A DNA stretch of 64,000 bases from Microcoleus sp036705565 (GCA_036705565.1 JAUBUY010000001.1), one strand, 5' to 3'. Counted from the first letter of the stretch, positions 42,111 through 51,837 are shown. Notes: generated by a model not told the origin, from the letters alone. Numbers and translations: made by a program.

Positions 42111-45038
42111 ATGACAGTCGATTACCAATATCAAATCGGCGGCAGTCTCCCGCAAAATGCACCTACTTATGTAGTGCGACAAGCTGACTCAGAACTTTAT
42201 CAAGCCCTCAAAGCCGGAGAGTTTTGTTACGTGCTCAATTCCCGACAAATGGGCAAATCCAGTTTGCTAGTGCGAACTGTACAAAAACTCTCGGCTGATG
42301 GCATTGCTTGTGCTACGATCGACCTTTCGGACATTGGCAACCAGCAAGTCTCTCTAGATAAGTGGTACGGCGGCGTCGCTTACAAACTCTTGTGCAGCTT
42401 CAACCTGTTTAACCCAGTCGAGTTTATGGCTTGGTGGCGGGAGAGAGAGTTGATGTCGCCGGTGCAGCGCTTAGGAGAGTTAATTGAAGAATTGCTGCTG
42501 GTCAAAATTTCTCAAAACCTGGTCATTTTTATTGATGAAATTGATAGCGTTCTGAGTTTCCAAGAACCGCTAGACGATTTTTTTGCATTAATTAGATGTT
42601 GCTACAATAAACGCGCTCACAATTCAGAATACCAGCGCATTACATTTGCTTTGCTGGGAGTAGCTACCCCATCGGATTTAATTAGCGATGCAACTCGCAC
42701 GCCCTTCAATATCGGTTTACCTATTGAATTGCACGGTTTTAACTTACAAGAAGCTCTGCCTTTAGCAAAGGGGTTTGAGGGAAAAGTAGAGAATCCTCAA
42801 GAGGTTTTAAAAGAGATTTTGGACTGGACTGGAGGGCAGCCATTTCTGACTCAAAAGCTTTGCAAGCTGATTTTGTACCATGTAAAAAGTTTAGCGTCGG
42901 CTTCTATTATATCAGATTCAACGGATGAAAGCAAAACTGAAAATATTACTATAAATCAATTATTAATTAGCGAGATCGTGCAATCTCATATTATTGATAA
43001 TTGGGAATCGTCCGATGAACCAGTACACATTAAAACAATTCGCGATCGCCTTCTCAGAAGTCCGCACCGCGCCAGTAGGTTATTAGGACTATATCAAAAA
43101 ATATTGCCACCCTGCGATCCCCCCCAACCCCCCTTAATAAGGGGGGAGAAAATGCCAGAATTACCCTTGTTAAGGGGGGCAGGGGGGATCTGCGCCGATG
43201 ATACTCCCGAACAAACCGAACAGCAACTGAGTGGAAATCAGCAACCTTCAGAACCCCCCTTATTAAGGGGGGCAGGGGGGATCTGCGCCGATGATACTCC
43301 CGAACAAACAGAATTGCGGCTGAGCGGATTAGTAGTAAAACGAGCCGGAAAATTAACCGTATCCAACCGCATTTACGCAGCTATATTCAGCCATGACTGG
43401 GTAGAAAAAGCGCTCGGCGACTTGCGCCCCTATGCTGAATCCCTAACAGCATGGATAGCTACCAATTGTCAAGACGAATCTCGCTTGTTGCGCGGTCAAG
43501 CACTGGAAGATGCCCGACAGTGGGCGGCAAATAAAAGCTTGAATACCCAAGATTATCAATTTTTAGGTGCAAGTCAAGAAGCGGAGTTTGCCAAATTGCG
43601 CGATCGCGAAAAACAAACTCAAGCTGAAATGGAACAACTGCGCCGCGAAAAAAAGTTACTAGAGGAACTAAGCGAAGCACAAAAGCAGAAAAAAGTGATT
43701 GCAGCTAAACTTTGGCGCGAGCAACAACTGAGAGTGCAAACAGTTACCGGCTCCGCAGTCATATTAATATCAATCCTGATAGTAACTTTTTGGGTAAAAC
43801 CGTCAATCGAAGAAAGAAACAACAAAATTCTCACTCTCAGTTTGCTATCAGAAACGCTATTTGCTGCGGATAAAAAAGAAGAAGCTTTGCTAGAAAGCAT
43901 CAGAGCTGTTACAGAAATGAAACGATCGCTCGGAGTGAGTTCAGATATTCAGATGCGAGTGGCGATCGCCCTAGAACAGGCAGTTTACAACTTTCGGGAA
44001 CGCCGCCGCTTGCAGAGTCAAGCCAGTACCCTTGCTTTCGCGAGTTTCAGTCCCGACAGTCAAACAATTGTGACTGCTACCGATGATAATTATATCAAGC
44101 TTTGGCAAACTAATGGAACTTTGCAAGCAACATTGACAGGGCATACTGATAAAATTATCAGGGCAGTTTTCAATGCTAGCGGTCAGATAATTGTCTCTGC
44201 AAGCGACGACCAAACTCTCAAAATTTGGCAAAAAGATGGCAAGTTAATTCATGATATAAAAGCACACAGCGGTCAAATAACAAGCGTCTGTTTGAGTCCA
44301 GATGGTAAAATTATTGCTTCAGCAAGTGCCGATGGAACAGTTAAGCTATGGAAAATCAACGGTGAAGAATTGTCAAGTTTAAAAGTCGAGCGAGGTTGGA
44401 TAACCAGCGCGAGTTTTAGCCCCGACGGTCAGATAATTGCTGCGGCTGGCACTGATGGCACTGTTAAACTTTGGAGTTTGAGAAAGATTGTGGAAAAGTT
44501 GCAAAAACAGCAGTCAATTGAAGCAAGCTCCGATATCAAATTGCTCCGAACTTTACAGATTGAAAGTGATAAAATAATGAGTGTAGCTTTCAGTCCAGAT
44601 GGAGCAATGCTGGCGACTGCAAGTGCTGGGGGAACTGCGAGAATTTGGAGCAAAGACGGCACACCGCTAAGTATTTTAAAGCATACAAGTGGAGTGACAA
44701 ATATCAGCTTTAGCCCCGACAGTCAAATGTTGCTATCTGCAAGCACAGACAAAATGGTGAGGCTGTGGAACATTGACGGTACATTGCTCAAAACTTTAAA
44801 AGGTAATAAGGATGCTGTTTGGAGTGCGAGTTTTAGTCCAGACGGCAAAGCGATCGCTACTGCTAGCGCTGACGGTACGGTGATGCTGTGGAATTTTAAT
44901 CTTGACGATTTGTTGCAGCAGGGTTGCGATGGAGCCCGCAATTATTTTCAGACAAATCCGATCGCCTATCCCAGCAATCGCCACCTCTGCGACGGGATTG
45001 GAACTCAGTCGGAACTCACGCAAAAAAAACCGGGTTAA
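42111..45038 (+). CDS. AAA-like domain and WD40-repeat protein
   Basis: 975 aa. Residues 1-300: AAA-like NTPase with Walker A SRQMGKSSL (44-52) and Walker B LVIFIDEIDS. Residues about 338-405 contain an in-frame repeat block (31-aa unit, PLLRGAGGICADDTPEQTE, nearly twice). A coiled coil (about 480-540) leads to a membrane helix (VTGSAVILISILIVTFWV), then about seven WD40 repeats (SFSPDGQIIAAAGTDGTVKL and similar) forming a propeller to about 950. It is a STAND-like architecture for signal sensing. It ends the NfeD-SPFH-pilin gene run; its AAA part is related to that of the HTH-TIR-AAA protein. Confidence 0.88.
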   Translation: MTVDYQYQIGGSLPQNAPTYVVRQADSELYQALKAGEFCYVLNSRQMGKSSLLVRTVQKLSADGIACATIDLSDIGNQQVSLDKWYGGVAYKLLCSFNLFNPVEFMAWWRERELMSPVQRLGELIEELLLVKISQNLVIFIDEIDSVLSFQEPLDDFFALIRCCYNKRAHNSEYQRITFALLGVATPSDLISDATRTPFNIGLPIELHGFNLQEALPLAKGFEGKVENPQEVLKEILDWTGGQPFLTQKLCKLILYHVKSLASASIISDSTDESKTENITINQLLISEIVQSHIIDNWESSDEPVHIKTIRDRLLRSPHRASRLLGLYQKILPPCDPPQPPLIRGEKMPELPLLRGAGGICADDTPEQTEQQLSGNQQPSEPPLLRGAGGICADDTPEQTELRLSGLVVKRAGKLTVSNRIYAAIFSHDWVEKALGDLRPYAESLTAWIATNCQDESRLLRGQALEDARQWAANKSLNTQDYQFLGASQEAEFAKLRDREKQTQAEMEQLRREKKLLEELSEAQKQKKVIAAKLWREQQLRVQTVTGSAVILISILIVTFWVKPSIEERNNKILTLSLLSETLFAADKKEEALLESIRAVTEMKRSLGVSSDIQMRVAIALEQAVYNFRERRRLQSQASTLAFASFSPDSQTIVTATDDNYIKLWQTNGTLQATLTGHTDKIIRAVFNASGQIIVSASDDQTLKIWQKDGKLIHDIKAHSGQITSVCLSPDGKIIASASADGTVKLWKINGEELSSLKVERGWITSASFSPDGQIIAAAGTDGTVKLWSLRKIVEKLQKQQSIEASSDIKLLRTLQIESDKIMSVAFSPDGAMLATASAGGTARIWSKDGTPLSILKHTSGVTNISFSPDSQMLLSASTDKMVRLWNIDGTLLKTLKGNKDAVWSASFSPDGKAIATASADGTVMLWNFNLDDLLQQGCDGARNYFQTNPIAYPSNRHLCDGIGTQSELTQKKPG
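43121..43327. repeat. Intragenic CCCCTTATTAAGGGG repeats, 93-bp period
   Basis: CCCCCTTAATAAGGGGGG at 43129-43146, then a 71-bp unit at 43164-43234 repeated at 43257-43327. Period 93 bp is exactly 31 codons, keeping frame. A related CCCCTTGCTAAGGGG element lies inside the M28 peptidase gene at 56055-56120. Confidence 0.85.
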
Positions 45039-45330
45039 TCGATTTTAGATTTTAGATTTTAGATTTTAGATTAAAGAATTGAAGCATTGACTTGCGCGAG
45101 ATAAATTCGGTGGCTTGTATCCTGGATGCTTTCGGTCAAAATGTTGAGTTTGGCAGCAAAGTATCTAGGCAGAAACTGGCTTTTTGACCAAGATTTTCAA
45201 AGGTGGTACCCGCCACGTGATTTATCTCGCGCAAGTCAATCCCAAATCGAAAATCCTCAACCCCCCGCATTTATCCGTGGGGTCGCCTCTAAAATCTAAA
45301 ATCTAAAATCTAAAATCTAAAATCGATTGA
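45039..45330. repeat. Repeat module with heptamer tracts
   Basis: TTTTAGA units at 45042-45073, GGTACCCGCCACGTGATTTA with CTCGCGCAAGTCAATCC at 45205-45241, CCGCATTTATCCGTGGGGTC, and TCTAAAA units at 45291-45325. Inverted relative of the 24153 tandem unit. The gap 45039-45400 has no gene. Confidence 0.8.
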
Positions 45331-45400
45331 CCGCCCCTGCGTCTAGGGCTGATATCGTTAAAATTAGTAGCAGCTAATAGGTAATAGGTAAGCCCGATCG

Positions 45401-46459
45401 GTGTATTCAACTCTAGAACAAAAGTACCAGCGCCTGCAAAAAGACTTAACGGGCGGAGTCATCGCCCTGGGCGGCATTTTCTGCACAGGTACTCTCTGGT
45501 ATTGGCAGGTGGAAAAATGGTCTTTGCTCGATGCCGCTTACATGACAGTATTTACCCTAGCCACTGTCGGCTACGGTGAACTTCAGCCCCTCGGTCAACG
45601 CGGGCGAATGTTTACCATATGCCTGATTTTGATGGGCGTGATTGTGATTGGTTTCATCGTCAACCGCTTTACAGAAGCACTGATTGAAGGATATTTTCAA
45701 GAAGGAGCAAGAATTAGGCAGCAGCGACGATTGGTAGATTCTTTGATCGGGCATTACATTCTCTGCGGTTTTGGGCGCACTGGCCGCCAGATTGGCTTGG
45801 AATTTCAGGCCGAAAATATTCCTTTTGTGGTCATAGATTCGGCGGTACAGTCGGTTGAGGCAGCCTTGGCACTGGGGTACACGGCTGTCCAAGGAGACGC
45901 GACTCTGGACGAAATTTTGCTGAGTGTGGGGATCGATCGCGCAATTTGCATAGTAGCAGCTTTGCCTTCGGATGCCGAGAATTTATACACTGTCATGTCA
46001 GCGAAAACTCTGAATCCGAAAGTACGGGCGATCGCCCGCGCCACCACAGAAGAAGCCGTAAAGAAGTTGCAGCGGGGCGGCGCCGATGCCGTCGTATCCC
46101 CCTACATTACCGGGGGAAAACGCATGGCGGCGGCGGCTTTGCGGCCTCAAGTTATGGATTTTTTAGACGGTGTTTTGACCGGCACCGAGAGTTCTTTTTA
46201 CATGGAGGAATTTTTGGTCGATCCCAATAGTTGTGTCTACGTTGGGGAAACTTTGAGAAATGCCAAGTTGCGATCGCAATCGGGGGCCTTGGTTTTAGCA
46301 GTGCGGCGCGCTGACGGGACTTTGATTGTCGGGCCTACCGGAGAAACTGCGATCGAAGGAGGAGATATGCTGATTTGTTTGGGCACCGCCGAACAACTGC
46401 GAACTCTCAATCAAATCCTCAGTCCCCTGAGTTTTCGCCTCCCCCGGCCCCCAAAGTAA
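45401..46459 (+). CDS. Potassium channel with RCK (TrkA-N/TrkA-C) domains
   Basis: 352 aa two-helix K+ channel. First helix at about 19-38, pore loop with selectivity filter TVGYGE at 55-60, second helix (FTICLILMGVIVIGFIV). The cytosolic part has an RCK-N Rossmann domain (ILCGFGRTGRQIG at 120-132, FVVIDS) and an RCK-C domain (ALVLAVRRADGTLIVGPTGE). Overall MthK-like, so gating by a ligand such as Ca2+ or nucleotide is likely by family. GTG start at 45401. It is monocistronic. Confidence 0.93.
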   Translation: MYSTLEQKYQRLQKDLTGGVIALGGIFCTGTLWYWQVEKWSLLDAAYMTVFTLATVGYGELQPLGQRGRMFTICLILMGVIVIGFIVNRFTEALIEGYFQEGARIRQQRRLVDSLIGHYILCGFGRTGRQIGLEFQAENIPFVVIDSAVQSVEAALALGYTAVQGDATLDEILLSVGIDRAICIVAALPSDAENLYTVMSAKTLNPKVRAIARATTEEAVKKLQRGGADAVVSPYITGGKRMAAAALRPQVMDFLDGVLTGTESSFYMEEFLVDPNSCVYVGETLRNAKLRSQSGALVLAVRRADGTLIVGPTGETAIEGGDMLICLGTAEQLRTLNQILSPLSFRLPRPPK

Positions 46460-46485
46460 TACGATGTCAGGTTTGTACTGTTGGC

Positions 46486-46528
46486 TGTTGACTGTTGACT
46501 GTTGACTGTTGACTGTTGACTGTTGACT
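46486..46528. repeat. TGTTGAC heptamer array
   Basis: Six tandem copies of TGTTGAC after the channel gene. The following gap to 46919 also holds CCTCTGTGTCCTCTGCGGTT (46662-46681) and two copies of GATGCAACCGGAAACGATATGA type sequence (near 46583 and 46746), and no gene. Confidence 0.8.
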
Positions 46529-46811
46529 CTGGGTCGAAAAACTCAATGGTTGAGTGTTAAATGTTGACTCAATTTTATTATTCAAATGCAACCGGAAACG
46601 ATATGATATCAAATCCGTTGGCATCGTCCTGTATTCATCTCTCTCTTCCCTTTCTCTGTATCCTCTGTGTCCTCTGCGGTTTCATCATTCCGATAAAACC
46701 GGAATTGATATGACAACTCACTGTTTGGACATTTGAACAATACCGATGCAACCGGAAACGATATGATTAAAAAAATTCATAATCTCCACCACACAAGGAT
46801 TTAGGGAAAAT

Positions 46812-46841
46812 AAAAATGCTCTCGGCGCCGAGAGCATTTTT
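46812..46841. terminator. Perfect terminator-like palindrome after tRNA-Thr
   Basis: AAAAATGCTCTCGGC joined directly to its perfect complement GCCGAGAGCATTTTT. It lies 78 bp beyond the 3' end of tRNA-Thr and would give a strong stem with U tracts in either direction, fitting termination of the tRNA transcript. Confidence 0.7.
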
Positions 46842-46918
46842 GAGCAGTTAAACTGCGTTTTGATCACAGTTTGAGCTCAGTCATAGACTAAAGACAGACA
46901 AAAATCGCTGAAACCCAA

Positions 46919-46990
46919 AGCCGATGGTGGGATTTGAACCCACGACCGTTCGATTACGAATCGAATACTCTACCCCTGAGCTACATCGGC
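46919..46990 (-). tRNA. trnT: tRNA-Thr (anticodon CGU)
   Basis: Minus strand reads GCCGATG acceptor, GCTC D stem, TTCGA-TTCGTAA-TCGAA anticodon arm, GTGGG-TTCAAAT-CCCAC T arm and CATCGGC acceptor. All arms pair, with the anticodon CGU reading ACG. The discriminator base is U (plus-strand A at 46919) and CCA is not encoded. Confidence 0.95.
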
Positions 46991-47077
46991 ACAGACAATT
47001 TTGGATTATAGCACAACCTCAGCGAAAAAAGCAACGAGTTGTAGAATTTAATTCAAAATTCTACAACTCACCAACAG

Positions 47078-48865
47078 TTAAACGGTCACTTCAGTGTCAG
47101 TTGAACCGCCTCTGGCCCCGGAATAAACCAAACCCCGCTGCATATCCAGCGTCAGCATAGTTCCGTCCCGAATTACCCGCGTGGCATTCTTCACGCCCAC
47201 CATCACCGGCACGCCCAACCGCAAACCGATAATCGCGGCGTGAGAAGTCAAACTGTCCTCCTCCGTCACCACACCTGCGGCTTTCCGAATCATCTCCACA
47301 AAAGCGACGCTGGTGTGTTCCACTACCAAAATTTCTCCAGCGTGGAAATTGCCTACATCCGCAGCAGTGCGAGCAACCCTGGCCATCCCACTCACCGATC
47401 CCAAACCGACACCGGTGCCTTTGCCTAAAACTGCTGTCACTACTTCAACTTTGATCAAATCCGTCGATCCGGCAACCCCTTGCAGAGTACCGGCGGTCAT
47501 TACCACTAAATCTCCGTCGGAGACTAACTCTTTTTCCTGGGCGACTGTCATGGCAGAGTGAAATGTCTGGCCGGTGGAGGGCAAATCCAGCACCAGCAAG
47601 GGTTTTACTCCCCATACTAATTGCAGTTGTCGGGCTACGTCTACGTGAGGAGTAACTGCCAAAATCGGAGTTTTGGGTCGGAATTTCGAGACATTTCGGG
47701 CTGTGGCGCCGGTTTTGGTCAGCGTCATGATGGCCGCGGCGTTCAATTGTTCGGAGATTTGGCTGACTGCTTGGCTGATGCCGTTGGGGATCGATCGACC
47801 AATATCTTCTACATTCCGAATATTCCGCTTGATTCCTTCCCTCTCCATCCGCACCGCAATTCTCGCCATCGTCGCCACCGCTTCGACGGGGAATTTGCCG
47901 ACAGCAGTTTCATTGGACAGCATCACTGCATCAGTTCCGTCAAGAATCGCGTTGGCCACGTCGGAAATCTCGGCGCGGGTGGGACGGGGATTGTTGACCA
48001 TGCTGTCGAGCATCTGGGTAGCGGTAATTACCGGAATGCCCAGGCGGTTGGAGGTAGCAATCAGGCGCTTTTGCAAAATCGGCACGTCTTCGGCGGGTAG
48101 TTCCACTCCCAAATCGCCGCGGGCGACCATCACGCCGTTGCAAAGGGTCAGAATTTCCTCCATTTGTTCGATCGCCTCGTGCTTTTCGATCTTAGCAATC
48201 ACCGGTACTTGCTTGCCCGCACTGGCAATCAGCTCTTTAATTTCGAGCACATCTTGGGGATTCCGCACAAAGCTCAGCGCCACCCAATCGACACCTTGGT
48301 CGAGGCCGAACATTAAATCTTTGCGGTCTTTATCAGTCAGCGCTTTAATTGACAGGTAAACTCCGGGAAAATTCACCCCTTTGTTGTTGGAAAGTGGCCC
48401 GCCGACGACGACGCGGCAGTACAATTCCCGCGCCGCACGGTCTACTTTTTCGACCAGCATTTCCACTTTCCCGTCGTCAAGCAGAATCACTGATCCCTCT
48501 GGAACTTCGTCTGCTAGGGGGTCGTAGGTGACGGAAGAAATGAGTTCGGTGCCTGGAACTTGGCGACTGGTGAGAATGAAAGGATCGCCGTTTTTGACAA
48601 CTATAGAGCCTGTCTCAAAGCGCCCTAAACGAATTTTCGGGCCTTGGAGGTCTTGGAGGATGGCAACCGGCTGGTTGAGTTCAAAGGATGTTTGCCGGAT
48701 TAAGCGAATGCTGCGCTGGTGGTCTTCTTCTGTTCCGTGGGAAAAGTTGAGTCGCAAAGTTGTGGCACCTGCTTCTATGAGCTGGCGCAGCACTTGTGGG
48801 TCCGAAGTTGCTGGGCCAATGGTGGCGACGATTTTAGTCCGGCGTAGGGCTTTTGGCAATTGCAT
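47078..48865 (-). CDS. pyk: Pyruvate kinase with C-terminal phosphohistidine-like domain
   Basis: 595 aa. Converts PEP and ADP to pyruvate and ATP. Catalytic barrel: RTKIVATIGPATSDPQVLRQ, LNFSHGTEEDH, IAKIEKHEA and MVARGDLGVELP, with MLDSMVNNPRPTRAE. The C-terminal regulatory domain is followed by about 115 extra residues (GEILVVEHTSVAFVEMIRKA, DSLTSHAAIIGLRLGVPVMV) that match a PEP-utiliser mobile domain but with TSHAA in place of the usual TxHAA pattern. Such long forms are known in cyanobacteria and Bacillus. Divergent from crtR. Confidence 0.96.
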   Translation of the reverse strand: MQLPKALRRTKIVATIGPATSDPQVLRQLIEAGATTLRLNFSHGTEEDHQRSIRLIRQTSFELNQPVAILQDLQGPKIRLGRFETGSIVVKNGDPFILTSRQVPGTELISSVTYDPLADEVPEGSVILLDDGKVEMLVEKVDRAARELYCRVVVGGPLSNNKGVNFPGVYLSIKALTDKDRKDLMFGLDQGVDWVALSFVRNPQDVLEIKELIASAGKQVPVIAKIEKHEAIEQMEEILTLCNGVMVARGDLGVELPAEDVPILQKRLIATSNRLGIPVITATQMLDSMVNNPRPTRAEISDVANAILDGTDAVMLSNETAVGKFPVEAVATMARIAVRMEREGIKRNIRNVEDIGRSIPNGISQAVSQISEQLNAAAIMTLTKTGATARNVSKFRPKTPILAVTPHVDVARQLQLVWGVKPLLVLDLPSTGQTFHSAMTVAQEKELVSDGDLVVMTAGTLQGVAGSTDLIKVEVVTAVLGKGTGVGLGSVSGMARVARTAADVGNFHAGEILVVEHTSVAFVEMIRKAAGVVTEEDSLTSHAAIIGLRLGVPVMVGVKNATRVIRDGTMLTLDMQRGLVYSGARGGSTDTEVTV

Positions 48866-49320
48866 CAGCGGTGTTCTGGGGAGGCAGGTGGATTTCTTGT
48901 TTAAATTTCGGCTAACGTTTCATCTTTGCACTACAAGCAATGATGCTAGTCTCAAGTCTTAAAAATTTTGATAGTCGTCAAAAAAGTAGGTATTGAACAA
49001 TATATAGAATATCTGACTTTTTACCGATCGGTAATCTTTTCTTGGGGAGCGCTCTTTTTTGCAAATTTTTCCGCTCTCAGGCTTGACATAAATACAGACA
49101 TACCCATTGATTTTAATTGGTCTGCTGAGCTCTTTTGGCTAATCTAGGACTGGTATCCTTGTACAACAGCAATACTTTCCTGTTTGTGCAGAGGCTAGTT
49201 TTTGGCGATCGAACTCTGTTCTTTCATGCCTTGAGGCTGAGGTTCCTGACAAAACTTTACTATTGTCTGGCTTGTATCTTATACTACGCAAGTGTGAAAT
49301 ATTAAGGAGTCTTAACAAAG
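48866..49320. other. Divergent pyk/crtR intergenic region
   Basis: 455 bp without a gene I can support. A possible promoter for crtR is TTTACT (49255) and TATACT (about 49279) with an 18-bp spacer; AAGGAG at 49304 lies 11 bases before the ATG. A TTGACA at 49083 has no convincing partner. No repeat of the common families is seen. Confidence 0.3.
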
Positions 49321-50211
49321 ATGTCGGAGGCAGGACGGCCGCTGACAGTGCCGAAAGAGTTTCTGAGTCCTCCCGGTGACTTGAATCCGACACTGCTGCT
49401 GTTTTTGAGTGCAGTAGTGATTATCGTGATTTCTAACTTGGGTTTCTGGTGTTGGGGATGGCCCCAATGGTGCTGTTTTTCGCTGAACGTGTTGGCTTTG
49501 CACATGGCTGGAACTGTGATTCACGATGCGTCTCACAATGCGGCCCATCGCGATCGCACAGTTAATGCTATTTTGGGACACGGTAGCGCGCTGATGTTGG
49601 GTTTTGCTTTCCCGGTGTTTACGCGGGTACATATGCAGCATCACGCCCACGTTAATGACCCAGATAACGATCCAGACCATTATGTTTCTACGGGCGGGCC
49701 TTTGTGGTTGATTGCTGCGAGGTTTTTTTACCACGAGATTTTCTTTTTTAAGCGCAAACTGTGGCGGAAATACGAACTCTTGGAATGGTTTCTCAGCCGT
49801 TTGTTTGTCGTAGCGGTGGTGTATATTGCCATTCAGTACGACCATTTAGGTTACGTGCTGAATTTTTGGTTTTCTCCGGCTTTGGTGGTGGGGTTGGCCT
49901 TGGGGTTGTTTTTTGATTATTTGCCGCACCGTCCGTTTCACGAGCGCGATCGCTGGAAAAATGCCAGAGTATATCCTAGTCCTATTCTAAATATCTTGAT
50001 TTTGGGGCAGAATTATCATCTGATTCATCACTTGTGGCCTTCCATTCCTTGGTACAATTACAAGCCTGCTTATGAGGCTGTCAAGCCGCTGTTGGATGAG
50101 AAAGGTTCTCCTCAAACTTTGGGAATATTGGAAGGGAAAAAGGACTTTTGGAGTTTTATATATGACATTTTTTTAGGGATTAGGCTGCATCACAAGAAAG
50201 CGTCTGATTGA
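49321..50211 (+). CDS. crtR: Beta-carotene hydroxylase, CrtR type
   Basis: 296 aa membrane di-iron hydroxylase making zeaxanthin from beta-carotene (or hydroxylating deoxymyxol-type carotenoids). Histidine boxes HDASH at 68-72, HMQHH at 104-108 and HLIHH near 220; two hydrophobic regions (LLLFLSAVVIIVISNLGF; LFVVAVVYIAIQY) surround them. It belongs to the fatty-acid-desaturase superfamily; length and boxes fit CrtR better than DesC. A terminator follows 2 bp after the stop. No other carotenoid gene is near. Confidence 0.9.
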   Translation: MSEAGRPLTVPKEFLSPPGDLNPTLLLFLSAVVIIVISNLGFWCWGWPQWCCFSLNVLALHMAGTVIHDASHNAAHRDRTVNAILGHGSALMLGFAFPVFTRVHMQHHAHVNDPDNDPDHYVSTGGPLWLIAARFFYHEIFFFKRKLWRKYELLEWFLSRLFVVAVVYIAIQYDHLGYVLNFWFSPALVVGLALGLFFDYLPHRPFHERDRWKNARVYPSPILNILILGQNYHLIHHLWPSIPWYNYKPAYEAVKPLLDEKGSPQTLGILEGKKDFWSFIYDIFLGIRLHHKKASD

Positions 50212-50212
50212 C

Positions 50213-50249
50213 AAAAAACCCGGCTTCTCAAAGAAACCGGGTTTTTTTT
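50213..50249. terminator. Intrinsic terminator after crtR
   Basis: AAAAAACCCGGCTTCT, short loop, AGAAACCGGGTTTTTTTT. Further AAACCGGGTTTCTTCT palindromes follow at 50304-50385. The rest of the gap to 50493 shows no gene. Confidence 0.8.
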
Positions 50250-50493
50250 ATAATAAAAGCTTTTAAGCATACAGCGGATTCCAGGTTTATAAAGTACACC
50301 CCAGAAACCGGGTTTCTTCTGGATTTCTCGCCAGAAACCGGTTTTATTCAAGAAACCCGGTTTCTCTGTACTTCACTTACCTGGAAAGTGCTGTATATCC
50401 CCAAGGCAGGTTTTGTACTGTATCAAATCCCGTAAAAAATAAACCCACCTGTAATGGTGAGTTAACTTTTAAATCAAGCCCAAAGTGAATCTA

Positions 50494-50901
50494 TTATTTT
50501 TCCCCAGCCACCGCCACCGCTAAATTCCTATCGGGGCGCAAATTTTGAGCTCCCCGCAAATAAGGATGATAAATTTCAGTATTTGCCGGCCAATTGACGT
50601 GAATTAAAAACCGAATGCAGCGTTCCAAAGCACCTTCAACGTGCATTTGCTGCACGTCCAACAAAGGAACATTACACCAGTGAGGACGTTCGCGGGCGAT
50701 CGCAGCCGGAAACACAGCATCTAAATCGCGAGTAGCAGAAAACGTAGCACTAATAATTAAATCTGGATTTATATCATTTTTTGCTTCTAATTCATCTAAT
50801 AATTCTCTCACCGCTTCTCGAATTGCTGCCACCGAATTCTCGCTAGCTGTTGTTGCCCCACGAATCCCCCGCACTTGCCACTCCACGCAAATTTCCTCCA
50901 T
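50494..50901 (-). CDS. aroH: Chorismate mutase, AroH type
   Basis: 135 aa monofunctional chorismate mutase that makes prephenate for Phe and Tyr. VEWQVRGIRGATTASENS at the start, LIISATFSATRDLDAVFPA and WCNVPLLDVQQMHVEGALER, RCIRFLIHVN are the AroH family signatures, with the active-site Arg in RGIRGAT and Arg in CIRFL region. It forms trimers by family precedent. It is upstream neighbour to nothing obvious; the short SppA gene lies 118 bp away on the same strand and is read first. Confidence 0.92.
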   Translation of the reverse strand: MEEICVEWQVRGIRGATTASENSVAAIREAVRELLDELEAKNDINPDLIISATFSATRDLDAVFPAAIARERPHWCNVPLLDVQQMHVEGALERCIRFLIHVNWPANTEIYHPYLRGAQNLRPDRNLAVAVAGEK

Positions 50902-51018
50902 ATTAGTCAGTTGCCAGTTGTCAGTTGTTAGTTGTCAGTTGCTAGTTGTCAGTTGCTAGTTGCAATTACCCATTACTAATTACTAATTACCACTGCCAAC
51001 TGCCAACTGACTATTTAA

Positions 51019-51837
51019 TCACGGGCGATACATCCACAGCGGCAAACCGCTAGTAGAAAGATCGAATTCCAGCAAATTCTTGTAAGCCGAAAGCCCGGAT
51101 ATATCCAGACTACTCCCCAAGACGCGATTTAGGAAAGGTTTTTGTTTTTCTAGCGTGCAAGACTCGGTTTTTTCCGGGTCGAGGCCTGCGAGTTCGGCGG
51201 CAAGGCGGCGAGCGTCCTCTTCTGTTCCCAGTCGATCGACCAAACCCAATTCTAAGGCTTGCTGGCCGGTAAAAACCCGACCGTCGGCAAAACTTTTCAC
51301 TTTCTCAACAGGCAATTTCCGGGCTTCAGCAACGGTTTCCACGAATTGCTGGTAGCTGGTGTCGATCAAGTCTTGCAGAATTTGCTGTTCAGGATCTGTC
51401 AATTCGCGATCGAATGCCAAGATATCTTTATACGGCCCCGATTTAATCACCTGAAAAGAAACGCCTACTTTTTCTAACAGCCGTTCTAAATTGTTACCCC
51501 GGATAATCACGCCAATGCTGCCAGTAATTGTACCGGGATTAGCAACGATATGTTCGGCTCCCATGCCGATGTAAACTCCGCCAGAAGCTGAAATATTGCC
51601 AAAACTGGCAACAATTTTGACTTTTTCGCGCAAACGCTTGAGTGCGCTGTAAATTTCCTGGGAATCGCCGACAGTGCCGCCGGGGCTGTCTATCCGCAGC
51701 AGCAAGGCGGGAAATTTGCGTTCTTCAACGGTTTTGAGAGCTTCTAGGACTCGTTTACGGGTTTCTCCGGCAATGGCTCCGGTGATTTCGATACGGGCGA
51801 TTTGTTTGCGGTAGCGGGGCTTGAATGGCCAAATCAT
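51019..51837 (-). CDS. sppA: Signal peptide peptidase SppA, 36-kDa type
   Basis: 272 aa single-domain S49 protease. Nucleophile Ser in GNISASGGVYI (about 102) and general-base Lys in IKSGPYKDI (about 154) are present; LLLRIDSPGGTVGDSQEIYS is the family substrate strand. No membrane anchor is visible at the N-terminus (MIWPFKPRYRKQIARIEITG), unlike bacterial SppA of this size, so it may be cytosolic or peripheral. Possibly co-transcribed with aroH, with a TAGTTGTCAGTTGC repeat in the gap. Confidence 0.9.
   Translation of the reverse strand: MIWPFKPRYRKQIARIEITGAIAGETRKRVLEALKTVEERKFPALLLRIDSPGGTVGDSQEIYSALKRLREKVKIVASFGNISASGGVYIGMGAEHIVANPGTITGSIGVIIRGNNLERLLEKVGVSFQVIKSGPYKDILAFDRELTDPEQQILQDLIDTSYQQFVETVAEARKLPVEKVKSFADGRVFTGQQALELGLVDRLGTEEDARRLAAELAGLDPEKTESCTLEKQKPFLNRVLGSSLDISGLSAYKNLLEFDLSTSGLPLWMYRP

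Noticed and set aside
47673..48359. 228-codon plus-strand frame
   Set aside because: Antisense to pyruvate kinase, which is fully supported by motifs.
49312..49845. 177-codon minus-strand frame
   Set aside because: Antisense to crtR, whose three histidine boxes are intact.
50208..50435. 75-codon open frame after crtR
   Set aside because: Translates AAACCCGGTTT palindromes including the crtR terminator; no protein features.
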